Source: Chloroflexota bacterium | GTDB lineage: Bacteria; Chloroflexota; Limnocylindria; Limnocylindrales; CSP1-4 | NCBI GenBank assembly: GCA_021785175.1 | Contig: JAJYGH010000065.1 | Location: 24,671-88,670 of the forward strand | DNA length: 64,000 nucleotides | Direction: 5' to 3' | In this document: one piece after another, positions 7,530-17,278 of the stretch | Layout of the letters: each line of letters starts with the position of its first letter | Position numbering within the stretch: position 1 is the stretch's first letter | The notes under the pieces: generated by a model | Databases searched by the model: none | Told to the model about the DNA's origin: nothing | Seen by the model: only the letters and a program-made list of their open reading frames with translations | Made by a program: the position numbers and the translations under genes

Positions 7530-8708
7530 TCAGTCGTTGTAGAGCCGCTCTTCGATGAGCTTCTCCTGCACCGTGCGCCCATCCGGGTCGAAGCAGGAGT
7601 ATTCGAAGTGCTTCTCGTACTCGAGGTCCACGTTGTCCTTTCCGCCGCGATTCTTCTCGACGCTCACGATGACCCAGTCACGGAAGCGCTGCGCCTGATA
7701 CGGGTTGAACTCGATGTTGACCTTGGCCACGATGTGGTACTTCTCGTTGAGGATCAGGATGATGTCGGCCTCATAGTTGATCGCCGACGAGCCGCGCAGG
7801 TGATGGTTGCGCAGGCGGGACGCCTTGAGGCCCTCCTTGTCCGCAGCAACGATCGCGACGAGCGGCACTCCCTCCGAGAGCGCCACGTCCTTCAGGCCGT
7901 TGACGACGTACGTGACCTTCTCCGTCTCGTTCGGCGGCTCCGGGATGACGGGCACCTTCTGCAGGTAGTCGACGAACACGACGAGCTGGCGGTCGCCGGA
8001 CAATTCGCGGTGCTGCTCGACGAGCAGCCGCAGGTTCTCGACGGTGGATCCGGTCTGCGATCCCTTGAGCAGGAACAGCGACTCGCCGTACCGGCCGATG
8101 CGCTCGAGTGCCGGCCGCAGGCGCGGGTTCGAGGCGAGCTGGTGCCCCGCCTCGCCCTCGACCATCCAGCTGCCGAGGATCTCGCGCCGCACGTCCTGAA
8201 TCTTGATCCCACCCGTGGTCTGGGGCAGGTGCACGAGCACCGACTCGAGCGCGATGAGCCGGTTGAGCAGGTACTCCTCGTCGTGCTCGAAACAGACGTA
8301 CAGGACGTTGGCCAGGCCGCCCGACGCGATGTTGCGCGCCATCTGGAGCGCCATCGTCGTCTTGCCGGTCCCCTGCGCGCCGCCGAGCAGAACCATCTCG
8401 CCGGGCCGGAGGCCCCCGCCGACCGTCTTGTCCAGCGGCGTGAAACCGAGCGGGACGGGCTGGTACCGGGAGACGTCGCCGGTCGAGACGCGCTCGTTGA
8501 GATTGACGAGGATGTCGAGCGCGGACTGGGGTCGCATCGACCCGCCGGCCGCATCGACCCGCCACGGCTCCGCGACGGGCTCGGTCGACACGGGATCATG
8601 CGGGTACGAGCCCGGCGTCTCGAATGGATCGGCCACCCCGTACGTGTCGAGGTCTCCGAGCGGCTCGGGCGCGCCGGGCGCGCCCGTCGGCTGTGCAGTC
8701 GTCTCCAC
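7530..8708 (-). CDS. DnaB-C-like RecA-fold ATPase without DnaB N-terminal domain
   Basis: A 392-residue protein. After a Pro-rich, probably disordered stretch (1-60) comes a RecA-type motor. The Walker A is GGAQGTGKTT (109-118), followed by FEHDEEYLL after the first strand as in DnaB, then Walker B VVFVDYLQ, and EKNRGGKDN near the end, equivalent to the DnaB AKNRNG arginine region. The primase-interacting N-terminal helical domain of DnaB is missing, so this is unlikely to be the replicative helicase. GTG at 8708 has GGAGGTG nine bases upstream. It heads the operon with ppa, HAD and thpR. Exact role unknown. Confidence 0.8.
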   Translation of the reverse strand: METTAQPTGAPGAPEPLGDLDTYGVADPFETPGSYPHDPVSTEPVAEPWRVDAAGGSMRPQSALDILVNLNERVSTGDVSRYQPVPLGFTPLDKTVGGGLRPGEMVLLGGAQGTGKTTMALQMARNIASGGLANVLYVCFEHDEEYLLNRLIALESVLVHLPQTTGGIKIQDVRREILGSWMVEGEAGHQLASNPRLRPALERIGRYGESLFLLKGSQTGSTVENLRLLVEQHRELSGDRQLVVFVDYLQKVPVIPEPPNETEKVTYVVNGLKDVALSEGVPLVAIVAADKEGLKASRLRNHHLRGSSAINYEADIILILNEKYHIVAKVNIEFNPYQAQRFRDWVIVSVEKNRGGKDNVDLEYEKHFEYSCFDPDGRTVQEKLIEERLYND

Positions 8709-8847
8709 CAGCGCGTCACCTCCGGGCGGATCGTGGGGCCGATCATAGCATCTGGATTCGGCCCTCCCGCTGGTACGAATGCCTGCGCGGAGGGTACCGA
8801 CCTGCCGCCCGATGTCCTCAGCGAGCGGGCGCCGCCGGCAAGGGACG

Positions 8848-10236
8848 CTACCGCAGGAGCGTTTCCGCGAGCGCCTCCCAGTAGCGCGTCATGGTCCGCG
8901 TGCCCAGCTCCAGGTTGTCCAGGCGCATCGACTCGTTCGGCGCGTGCGCGTGGTCGTCGGGCGGCGTGAACCCGAGCAGCACGACCGGCAGCCCGAGGAT
9001 CGACTCGAACGAGGCCGTGACGGGGACCGAGCCGCCCTCGCGGATGTACACCGGGTCGACGCCGAATACCTCGCGGATGCTCCGCGCGGCGGCCTTCGTG
9101 GCGGGGTGGTCGACCGGCGTCAGCGAGGGCGAACCTCCGTGGATGTACGTGACGTCGACGCGCACCCCCGCCGGGGCGAGCGCGAGGATGCGGTCGCGGA
9201 CGAGCCCGAAGATCCGCTCCGGGTCCTGGTCGCGGACGAGCCGGCAGCTGATCTTGGCGTGCGCGTGGGCCGGGATGATCGTCTTCGCTCCCTCGCCCTG
9301 GAACCCGCCCCAGATCCCGTTCACCTCGAGCGTCGGGCGCCCCCCTCGTCGCTCGAGCGTCGTGTACCCGGCCTCGCCCCACAGCGTGTCGACCCCCAGC
9401 GACTCCCGGTACGCCCTCTCGTCGAACGGCAGCCGCGCGAACTCGGCCCGGTCGCGCTCCGACAGCGGCCGCACGTCGTCGTAGAACCCGGGCACGTCCA
9501 CGCGGCCGTCCGCGTCGTGCAACCCGGCCACGATCTCGCACAGCACCGTCGCCGGGTTCCGGACTGTTCCCCCGTATCCGCCCGAATGCAGGTCGATCGC
9601 CGGCCCGGACACGTCGACCTGTGCGTACATGATCCCGCGCAGCCCGACGGTGATCGCCGGCACGTTGCCCTCGAAGAAGCCCGTGTCGCTCACGACCGCG
9701 AGGTCGGCGGCGAGACGCCTGCGGTTGTCCGCCAGCCAGCGGTCCAGGTGCTCCGAACCCGACTCCTCCTCGCCCTCGAAGACGAACTTCAGGTTGACCG
9801 GCAGCCGTCCGTCGTTCGCCAACCATGCCCGGGCCGCCTGCACCTGCGCGTGCACGTTCGACTTGTCGTCTGCGGCGCCGCGCGCGTACACACGCCCGTC
9901 CTCGACGCGCGGGTCGAAGGGGGCCTTCACCCACAGGTCGAGCGGGTCGACGGGCTGCACGTCGTAGTGGCCGTACACCAGGATCGTCGGCGCATCGTGG
10001 GCGTGCAGCCAGTCGCCGTACACGACGGGGTTGCCCTCGGTCTCCGCGACCTCCACGTGCTCGAGCCCGGCCGCACGCATGCGGTCCGCCAGGAATTCCG
10101 CGGCCCGCCGGCACTCATCCGCGTGGGACGGGAGGGCCGAGATGCTCGGAATGCACAGGAACTCGAGGTAGTCGGCGAGGCGCTCCTCGCGCGTCTCGTC
10201 GAGCCACGCATCCAGGTCGGCCGCGTGTGGCGTCAT
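8848..10236 (-). CDS. M20-family metallopeptidase (dipeptidase type)
   Basis: A 462-residue cytosolic zinc peptidase of the M20 family. Metal ligands are visible at His90/Asp92 (YGHYDVQP), the Asp pair in GAADDKSN (about 123), the catalytic Glu in FEGEEESGS (about 156-158), and later SDTG and HAPNE. A lid/dimerisation domain lies in the middle. The family includes carnosine-type and Cys-Gly dipeptidases; the substrate cannot be set. The start at 10236 (MTPHAADL) has GGAGG just upstream. A 139-base gap separates it from the DnaB-like gene downstream, and FtsH lies 90 bases upstream. Confidence 0.9.
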   Translation of the reverse strand: MTPHAADLDAWLDETREERLADYLEFLCIPSISALPSHADECRRAAEFLADRMRAAGLEHVEVAETEGNPVVYGDWLHAHDAPTILVYGHYDVQPVDPLDLWVKAPFDPRVEDGRVYARGAADDKSNVHAQVQAARAWLANDGRLPVNLKFVFEGEEESGSEHLDRWLADNRRRLAADLAVVSDTGFFEGNVPAITVGLRGIMYAQVDVSGPAIDLHSGGYGGTVRNPATVLCEIVAGLHDADGRVDVPGFYDDVRPLSERDRAEFARLPFDERAYRESLGVDTLWGEAGYTTLERRGGRPTLEVNGIWGGFQGEGAKTIIPAHAHAKISCRLVRDQDPERIFGLVRDRILALAPAGVRVDVTYIHGGSPSLTPVDHPATKAAARSIREVFGVDPVYIREGGSVPVTASFESILGLPVVLLGFTPPDDHAHAPNESMRLDNLELGTRTMTRYWEALAETLLR

Positions 10237-10326
10237 CGTGTCCTCCGTACCATGAAGAAGACGGGCCCCCTGGCCCGCCTTCTCGAACTGCGCGGATCGT
10301 CGTGGCGTGGACGCCACGTGCGGTGC

Positions 10327-12297
<1,971 letters not shown>

Positions 12298-12490
12298 GAA
12301 AGGTGACCCTCCGGGTCGTACGGTGCGCACCGCGGCATCCGCGGTGGCGTCCCGGGATTATAGGCCGGTGCCCCGCGGGGCGACGATTACGCGGCTCGAC
12401 CGGTTGGAGCATGCGCGTTGCAGGCTTCTCGCCGCGCAGGGGCGCGACCGTCGTCCGGTCGCCGCGACCCCGTGTCATGTCGTGCCGGGC

Positions 12491-12565
12491 TGGTAGCGGA
12501 GGGCGGATTCGAACCACCGACCAAGGGCTTATGAGTCCCCTGCTCTACCACTGAGCTACTCCGCC
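12491..12565 (-). tRNA. tRNA-Met (CAU)
   Basis: The minus strand folds as a full cloverleaf: acceptor GGCGGAG/CTCCGCT (a G-U pair at 1-72), D-arm GCTC-AGTGGTA-GAGC, anticodon loop CTCATAA, T-arm GGTGG-TTCGAAT-CCGCC, discriminator A and encoded CCA. The anticodon CAU could also be a tRNA-Ile2 read after lysidine modification; elongator Met is favoured by the body sequence. The 5' half (positions 1-41) is duplicated at 17336-17375, marking the gene as the integration site of the neighbouring element. No convincing promoter is seen just upstream of its 5' end. Confidence 0.92.
12526..12565. repeat. attachment site copy 1 (within intact tRNA)
   Basis: Identical to 17336-17375 except for one base: A at 12531 against G at 17341. 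Identity ends exactly at the first tRNA nucleotide (12565). The 34 bases 12532-12565 are a perfect match. Confidence 0.9.
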
Positions 12566-12578
12566 GCCGATTCACGCT

Positions 12579-12597
12579 CAGTTACAGCCCATAACTG
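12579..12597. repeat. inverted repeat CAGTTA/TAACTG near the element end
   Basis: CAGTTA (12579-12584) and TAACTG (12592-12597) are separated by 7 bases; TATAACTG recurs at 12630-12637, overlapping the integrase -10. Its position between the attachment site and the recombinase promoter suits a recombinase arm site or an autoregulatory operator; this is inference. Confidence 0.45.
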
Positions 12598-12606
12598 GCG
12601 CAGAGC

Positions 12607-12635
12607 TTGACCGCAGTCGATTTCGAGCCTATAAC
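12607..12635 (+). promoter_or_regulatory. predicted integrase promoter
   Basis: TTGACC (12607-12612) and TATAAC (12630-12635) with a 17-base spacer. The predicted start near 12642 leaves about 29 bases before the integrase ATG at 12671. The -10 overlaps the repeated TAACTG element. Confidence 0.7.
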
Positions 12636-12670
12636 TGTCGCCGTGCTTCCACGCACGGCGGCCGATACTC

Positions 12671-13630
12671 ATGGCTTCTAGCGCCCGCGGTCGGGCTCGC
12701 GACGATTCTATAGCCGAACCCGACGTCCTCGCCAACCTCGCCTCGTTCACGCGCCACCTGCGCGCCGAGAACAAGGCGCCCTCGACGATCGTCACCTACG
12801 CCAAGGCGGTCGAGCAGTTCGAGACGTTCCTGGCCGAACCGCGCCGCCACCGCCCGCGCCGGGTGGCCGACGTCCGGCGCGAGGACGTCGAGGCGTTCCT
12901 CGTCGAACGTTCCGACGCCGGGATGCGTCCCGCGACGCTCTCGCAGCGCTTCCGCTCCCTCCAGCAGTTCTTCAAGTGGCTGGCCGCCGAGGGCGAGATT
13001 GCGGCGAGCCCGATGGCGACGATGCGTCCGCCTCTCGTGCCCGAGACTCCCCCGCCCGTCCTGCGCGAGGACGACCTGCGAAAGCTGCTCGACGCGTGCG
13101 CCGGGACCGGCTTCGAGGACCGCCGCGACAACGCGATGATCCGGCTCTTCCTCGACACCGGGATGCGCCGCGGCGAGCTCGCCGGGCTGAAAATGGAGGA
13201 CGTCGACCTCGACCAGGAGACGGCCGTCGTCCTCGGCAAGGGCCGCCGGCCGCGCGCGTGCCCTTTCGGCCACAAGACCGGCCAGGCGATCGATCGGTAC
13301 CTGCGCGCGCGATCGAAGCGGCCCGACGCGTCGGAGCCCTGGCTGTGGCTCGGCAAGCGCGGCCGGCTGACCGAGACCGGGGTGGAACAGGCGATCAAGC
13401 GCCGCGGCCGCGAGGCCGGCCTGCCCGACATCCACCCGCACCAGTTCCGGCACACCTACGCCCATCAGTGGCTCGCCGCTGGTGGCACGGAGGACGATCT
13501 CATGCGCCTCGCCGGCTGGAAGAGCCGCCAGATGCTCGCCCGCTACGGCGCGTCGGCGGCCGACGAGCGGGCCCGCGAGGCATACAAGCGCCTCAGCCCG
13601 GGCGACCGGCTGCAGGTTCGGGCGCGCTGA
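12671..13630 (+). CDS. tyrosine recombinase / integrase
   Basis: A 319-residue site-specific recombinase of the XerC/D-like type. A core-binding SAM-like domain (about 20-110) is followed by the catalytic domain. Visible active-site residues are Arg166 (DTGMRRGEL), Lys190 (LGKGRR), the HxxR motif at 257-260 (HPHQFRH), Trp283 in GWKS and nucleophile Tyr292 (LARYGAS). It starts 105 bases from the tRNA 5' end and reads into the element, the usual place for the integrase of a tRNA-targeted element. It is not the housekeeping XerC/D by context, though similar in length. Confidence 0.92.
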   Translation: MASSARGRARDDSIAEPDVLANLASFTRHLRAENKAPSTIVTYAKAVEQFETFLAEPRRHRPRRVADVRREDVEAFLVERSDAGMRPATLSQRFRSLQQFFKWLAAEGEIAASPMATMRPPLVPETPPPVLREDDLRKLLDACAGTGFEDRRDNAMIRLFLDTGMRRGELAGLKMEDVDLDQETAVVLGKGRRPRACPFGHKTGQAIDRYLRARSKRPDASEPWLWLGKRGRLTETGVEQAIKRRGREAGLPDIHPHQFRHTYAHQWLAAGGTEDDLMRLAGWKSRQMLARYGASAADERAREAYKRLSPGDRLQVRAR

Positions 13631-13776
13631 TTCGGAGTCCGGGCGCTGTCACACTACCTGTCACAGCCTCGCGATAGCTTTGACCCGCGCGATCTACGCT
13701 CGTGGACGACCCCGCTGGCGTCGAACGCTTCACCTGACCATCGAGACAGGGAAGCGTGGGCGTTCAGTGTCGCGCA

Positions 13777-13805
13777 TTGACGCAGAACGTACACTCCGGT
13801 ACGGT
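13777..13805 (+). promoter_or_regulatory. predicted promoter of the AbiEi-like gene
   Basis: TTGACG (13777-13782) and TACGGT (13800-13805) with a 17-base spacer, 26 bases before the ATG at 13832. The rest of the gap 13631-13831 shows no gene. Confidence 0.6.
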
Positions 13806-13831
13806 AACGTCACACAGACGACACCAATTCG

Positions 13832-14578
13832 ATGAGCTGCCCAGACCTGACTGACTGGTACCTCCGCAATCGCGTCGCCGTCGTCGACGTTCGCTCGTCG
13901 ACATTCCAGCGTGCGCGCAGCCAGGTCATGCCCACCGGGTACGACGCCAACGTCTGCCTGCGGCGCCTCGTCAAGGCGGGCCGCATCCGACGGATCCGCG
14001 CTGGCCTGTACGTGGTCCGCGATCCTGCCCGCGAGACACCGGCGATCGCCATCGCCAGCGGCATCTTCGTCGAAGCCCCCCACTACGTCACGACGGATGC
14101 TGCCCTTGCTCACCATGGTCTGATCGACCAGCCGATCACGACGATCACGGTGGTCCTGCCGCGCATTCGCCGCTCGTTCGCCATCGACCCGACCACGACG
14201 CTGCGGCCGGTGACGCTCGACGAGAACCGCGTCCGCGAGGCCGACGCGTATCAAACAACGGTCGATGGCTTCGGCATCCGCGTCGCGTCGCGCGAGCAGG
14301 CCGTCGTCGACGCGCTCGCCGAGCCAAAGTGGATGGTCTACGGCGATCTCCTCCCTGAGGTCCTCGCCGCCTTCTCTGACGACGAGATCAAGCGGACGGC
14401 CACCGGGACCCTGGCTCGGACGACCGCGGCGGCTCAGCGGCTCGGCTACCTCCTCGAGGAGGCGCAACGGCCACTGCCGTCGGGACTCGCCAACCTTCGG
14501 CCAGTCCGGGCGGTCCGACTCCGCCCGCAGAACCGCTCCCGAGGTCGCTACTCGACGCGCTGGCGCATGTATGGCTGA
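13832..14578 (+). CDS. AbiEi-family antitoxin-like transcriptional regulator
   Basis: A 248-residue protein with a winged-helix N-terminus (about 30-75: CLRRLVKAGRIRRIRAGLYVV) and the longer AbiEi core (THR-like region APHYVTTDAALAHHGL, then ASREQAVVDALAEP). In type IV abortive-infection systems AbiEi represses the operon and the following gene encodes the nucleotidyltransferase toxin AbiEii. Here no AbiEii frame follows: the next gene, 93 bases downstream with its own promoter, is an HTH/PIN pair. It may be a solitary regulator, a decayed system or half of a different pair. The C-terminal 25 residues are Arg-rich. Confidence 0.7.
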   Translation: MSCPDLTDWYLRNRVAVVDVRSSTFQRARSQVMPTGYDANVCLRRLVKAGRIRRIRAGLYVVRDPARETPAIAIASGIFVEAPHYVTTDAALAHHGLIDQPITTITVVLPRIRRSFAIDPTTTLRPVTLDENRVREADAYQTTVDGFGIRVASREQAVVDALAEPKWMVYGDLLPEVLAAFSDDEIKRTATGTLARTTAAAQRLGYLLEEAQRPLPSGLANLRPVRAVRLRPQNRSRGRYSTRWRMYG

Positions 14579-14633
14579 CACGCCAGGAAGTTGGAACCTG
14601 GGCTCGGGTGAACCCGACGTGCCATCTGATGGC

Positions 14634-14662
14634 TTGACACTTTTGACACTTCGCGATAGGGT
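14634..14662 (+). promoter_or_regulatory. predicted promoter/operator of the HTH-PIN pair
   Basis: TTGACA (14634-14639), 17 bases, TAGGGT (14657-14662). The predicted start falls within about three bases of the ATG at 14672, implying a leaderless or nearly leaderless transcript. TTGACAC is directly repeated at 14634-14640 and 14643-14649, which would suit an operator for the encoded HTH protein. Confidence 0.65.
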
Positions 14663-14671
14663 GCCCGAACC

Positions 14672-15046
14672 ATGACGCTCGCGAACCGCACCCGAACCGT
14701 TGACGAGGAACTCCGGACTGCGCTTGACGATGTCCGAGCCATCGATCCCGCGCTCGGGAATCGCGTGGCCACGCTCATCGAGGAGCGCGAAAGGTCGCGC
14801 GACACGGAGTATCTGACGAGCACCGAGGCTGCGGAGGCGCTTGGGGTAAGCCGCAACACCGTGAAGAAGTGGGCCCGCCTCGGCTACCTGCACGACGCGT
14901 ATCGCACCGACGGGGGCCATGTTCGGATCCCGCGTCACGAGGTTGACCGTGTGGCCAGGCTGGAGCGTCTCATGGCCGAGACGCCTGAGCCGATAGGACC
15001 AGCGCCCGAGGCTGACGAGACCGCGGCCTTGCCTTGGCGGTCGTAG
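14672..15046 (+). CDS. excisionase-type HTH protein, candidate antitoxin
   Basis: A 124-residue protein with a HTH_17/MerR-like DNA-binding segment at about 48-93 (YLTSTEAAEALGVSRNTVKKW, then a GGHVRIPRHEVDR wing). A helical N-terminus precedes it and an acidic tail follows. Its stop lies 13 bases inside the downstream PIN gene, so the pair is translationally coupled, the arrangement of antitoxin-toxin modules. Because it resembles recombination directionality factors and lies in an integrative element, an excisionase role is a real alternative. Confidence 0.72.
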   Translation: MTLANRTRTVDEELRTALDDVRAIDPALGNRVATLIEERERSRDTEYLTSTEAAEALGVSRNTVKKWARLGYLHDAYRTDGGHVRIPRHEVDRVARLERLMAETPEPIGPAPEADETAALPWRS

Positions 15047-15537
15047 TTCGACCGCGCGCGGTACTCGACACCAGCGCACTCTGGGGGCGTGGCCCTCGGA
15101 GTGAGTTGATCCGCGCTCTCGATGCCGGGCGCTTCGAAGGGCTCTGGTCGGAATGGATCCTCGGCGAGCTCTACTACGGCCTCGCTTGGGACTGGGCCGC
15201 GAACAAGGGTACGGATGACACGCAGCGGCGGGCGATGTCGGCGTCGGCGCACGCAATGCTGCGGCTGCTGATCCCTCGGCTGGAAATCGTCACTCTCCGC
15301 CGCGGTGCGATCGATCCGTGGCCGTCTCTCCGCGATCAGGACGATGAGCCGGTGTGGGCGACGGCTGTCCTGGGTCGTGCCACGCATGTCGTGTCGATGA
15401 ACACGCACGACTTCCCTCCGAATGCGGCTGCTCAGGGTGAACCGCCCCGACACGTGTGGGAAGGGATCGAGTACCTCGAACCGCAGGCGTTCCTGGCGAT
15501 GATCTGGGCGGATGATCCGACCGACGACGAGGAGTAG
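15034..15537 (+). CDS. PIN-domain ribonuclease, candidate toxin
   Basis: A 167-residue PIN-fold protein. Acidic metal-binding residues are Asp12 (VLDTSAL), Glu45 (LGELYYG), an Asp around 103-104 (DQDDEPVWATAV) and Asp126 (MNTHDF), the full quartet expected of an active nuclease. It starts with TTG at 15034, overlapping the HTH gene by 13 bases. PIN toxins cleave RNA when released from their antitoxin. The order antitoxin then toxin and the overlap support the pairing, although the partner is not a classic VapB. Confidence 0.75.
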   Translation: MAVVVRPRAVLDTSALWGRGPRSELIRALDAGRFEGLWSEWILGELYYGLAWDWAANKGTDDTQRRAMSASAHAMLRLLIPRLEIVTLRRGAIDPWPSLRDQDDEPVWATAVLGRATHVVSMNTHDFPPNAAAQGEPPRHVWEGIEYLEPQAFLAMIWADDPTDDEE

Positions 15538-15607
15538 GGCGGCAACCGGTCCGTCACTGCGTGGCCGCGGTCAGCTGTTCCAGAAAGCCCGCGGTTCCGC
15601 ACGCTGT

Positions 15608-15643
15608 GGAACAGCGGTCACCGCCGGAACAGCGGTCACCGCC
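15608..15643. repeat. 18-bp perfect tandem duplication
   Basis: GGAACAGCGGTCACCGCC occurs twice in direct succession (15608-15625 and 15626-15643). It overlaps the 3' end of the small minus-strand Cys-rich ORF; its effect is unknown. Confidence 0.8.
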
Positions 15644-15836
15644 GGATCGCGTGCCCGTCGCAAAGCGTGCGCTGCCAGTAGCGGTCTGTCCGGAGCCGGC
15701 CCGGGTTGCCGCAGACCTCGCATATCGTGAGGGACTCCGAGGCAAGCTCATCGAGCAGGTCCTCGTACGCCCGTTCGTTCGGCTCGAAGTAGATGCGAAG
15801 CGAGCCGTCAGGCCGTCGGCCGCGGCTTGTGCCCAC
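15636..15836 (-). CDS. small Cys-containing protein, possibly a truncated gene
   Basis: A 66-residue frame from GTG at 15836. The core SLRIYFEP...SLTICEVCGNPGRL...RTLCDGHA resembles the C-terminal half of a phage- and island-associated family that has LRFYY followed by CEVCG and LCxxHA zinc ligands. The usual N-terminal half is missing: an in-frame stop lies a little upstream, and the neighbouring minus-strand frame near 15840-15900 reads protein-like (MTARKVAAAVVAIERRD), so a frameshift is possible. Either a short zinc-binding protein or a remnant. Confidence 0.45.
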   Translation of the reverse strand: MGTSRGRRPDGSLRIYFEPNERAYEDLLDELASESLTICEVCGNPGRLRTDRYWQRTLCDGHAIRR

Positions 15837-15967
15837 GGGCCCAGGCTCGGGTCGCGACGTTCGATCGCCACAACCGCAGCAGCGACCTTCCTTGCCGTCA
15901 TCTCACCAATGTTCGCCCAGCTGGCCACCGCCGCGCCTGGTCCGGACGCGAGCGACACACCCACGCC

Positions 15968-15995
15968 TTGACGTCTCTCGCGGTCCGGTTAGACT
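15968..15995 (+). promoter_or_regulatory. predicted promoter of the Xre-RES pair
   Basis: TTGACG (15968-15973), 16 bases, TAGACT (15990-15995). The start codon at 16003 is only seven bases after the -10, so a leaderless transcript is expected. Confidence 0.6.
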
Positions 15996-16002
15996 TTGGT
16001 AG

Positions 16003-16629
16003 ATGGCTGCCGTCCGAATATCTACCGTAGAGCCTCCTCTGGACCGTCCTGCGCTTGTCGATCCGGCGATTCGGCTGTTGCGCCGAGCGCTGGCTCTGGG
16101 GCTGCTGGCCGATCAAGAGCGGGTAGATCGACTGGATCTTGAGCTTGTTCGGCGGATCGCGCGCGAGGCTTCCACGGCCGGGATCGGACGCGACGCGGCT
16201 ATCGCACTCCTCCAGGGCGATCCTGGGGCAAACCGTCTCGCAGGGTTGATCGAGCGACTCGACGACTCCCTCGCCCAGTCTGCGCTCCCCGACCGCGAGG
16301 TACCGGAGCTGCTTCGTGTCTTCGGTCGCGATGAGCTCGCCGCGCTGGCTGGTACGTCGTCGGTGAGCCTCGGGCGCTACCTGTCTGGCGCCCGCGCCTG
16401 GCCGGATGCGCTGGCGGCCAGGATCCATTGGCTTGCCCTGGTGCTCTCCGACCTTGAGGGGGCGTACAACGCATTCGGTGTACGGCGATGGTTCGACCGT
16501 CAACGAGCGCAGCTCGATGGCCGTTCGCCACGGCAGGTCCTCGGATCGGAGTGGGATCCCGCCTCCCAAGAGGTCGAGAGAGTTCGGCAGCTCGCCGCTG
16601 CCTTGGCTGGAGTCGGCGCTGCGACGTGA
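16003..16629 (+). CDS. Xre/MbcA/ParS-type antitoxin
   Basis: A 208-residue protein. A central HTH-like segment (FGRDELAALAGTSSVSLGRYLSG, read with breaks) is followed by the toxin-binding C-terminal domain typical of Xre/MbcA/ParS antitoxins (VRRWFDRQ, then GRSPRQVLGSEWDP). An additional N-terminal helical region of about 90 residues makes it longer than minimal family members. The stop overlaps the RES start by four bases (GTGA). In known pairs the antitoxin blocks the RES active site and represses the operon. Confidence 0.82.
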   Translation: MAAVRISTVEPPLDRPALVDPAIRLLRRALALGLLADQERVDRLDLELVRRIAREASTAGIGRDAAIALLQGDPGANRLAGLIERLDDSLAQSALPDREVPELLRVFGRDELAALAGTSSVSLGRYLSGARAWPDALAARIHWLALVLSDLEGAYNAFGVRRWFDRQRAQLDGRSPRQVLGSEWDPASQEVERVRQLAAALAGVGAAT

Positions 16630-17153
16630 AAGTCTTTCGGCACGCCGATCCCCGCTTCCCCTTCCTGTGGGAGTCGGCTGCGCAAGATCCCGCTCGTTGG
16701 CACGACGTGGGGGAAGGACCCGTGCATTACTTCGCCGAGACGCCGGATGGCGCGTGGGCCGAGTTCCTGAGACACGAAGGCATCTCGGACCCCCTGGACC
16801 TCCAGGGTATCGCTCGATCCATCTGGTCGATCGAGGTGTCCCGTCCTCCTCGGGCACGTGCCCGTCTCGATGACGCCACGCTCACGGGCGGTCTCTCGAC
16901 GTATGACGAGTGCCGCCGCGAGGCTCGCCGGATCCGGGGACGAGGCGCCAAGGGTCTGGTCGCTCCATCGGCAGCCCTTGACCCGGCCTCGCCGAGCGGG
17001 TTTCGCACGCAGCGTGGACTTCGCGCCGCCCCGGCGCGCGCGGAACAGGTCTTCGTCCTGTTCGGCCCGCGCCCGGACCTCGTCGGGTGGGCCGCCTGCC
17101 ACGAGGGGCGACCTCGTGACGACCTCCTACCCCGCGTCCGCCACTTGCGGTAG
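16626..17153 (+). CDS. RES-domain toxin (predicted NAD+-consuming enzyme)
   Basis: A 175-residue RES-domain protein from GTG at 16626. Conserved features are Arg5 (FRHADPRFPF), Tyr35 in the VHYFAET strand and Glu46 (AWAEFLRH), corresponding to the R-Y-E set of the fold. RES toxins such as MbcT degrade NAD+ when freed from their antitoxin. A longer upstream frame lies inside the antitoxin gene and is not used. The element end lies 180 bases downstream. Confidence 0.82.
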   Translation: MKVFRHADPRFPFLWESAAQDPARWHDVGEGPVHYFAETPDGAWAEFLRHEGISDPLDLQGIARSIWSIEVSRPPRARARLDDATLTGGLSTYDECRREARRIRGRGAKGLVAPSAALDPASPSGFRTQRGLRAAPARAEQVFVLFGPRPDLVGWAACHEGRPRDDLLPRVRHLR

Positions 17154-17278
17154 GCAGGCACCGTCCGCACGGGGACGTGCTGCGCCTGGCGGTCCGGAGG
17201 ATCGCCCGAATGTCGCCGAATCAGGTATGCGCTCGATCGGAGTTATGCGCTCTTGCCCCCGGCGCCGATAGAGCCCAT

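Noticed and set aside
13631..13776. Additional gene between the integrase and the AbiEi-like gene
   Set aside because: Short frames here are unlike proteins; only the promoter at 13777-13805 is supported.
15554..15964. 136-codon minus-strand frame as a separate gene
   Set aside because: Its C-terminal half is Ser/Arg/Gly low complexity and it overlaps the better-supported Cys-rich frame; only its first part may belong to a frameshifted gene.
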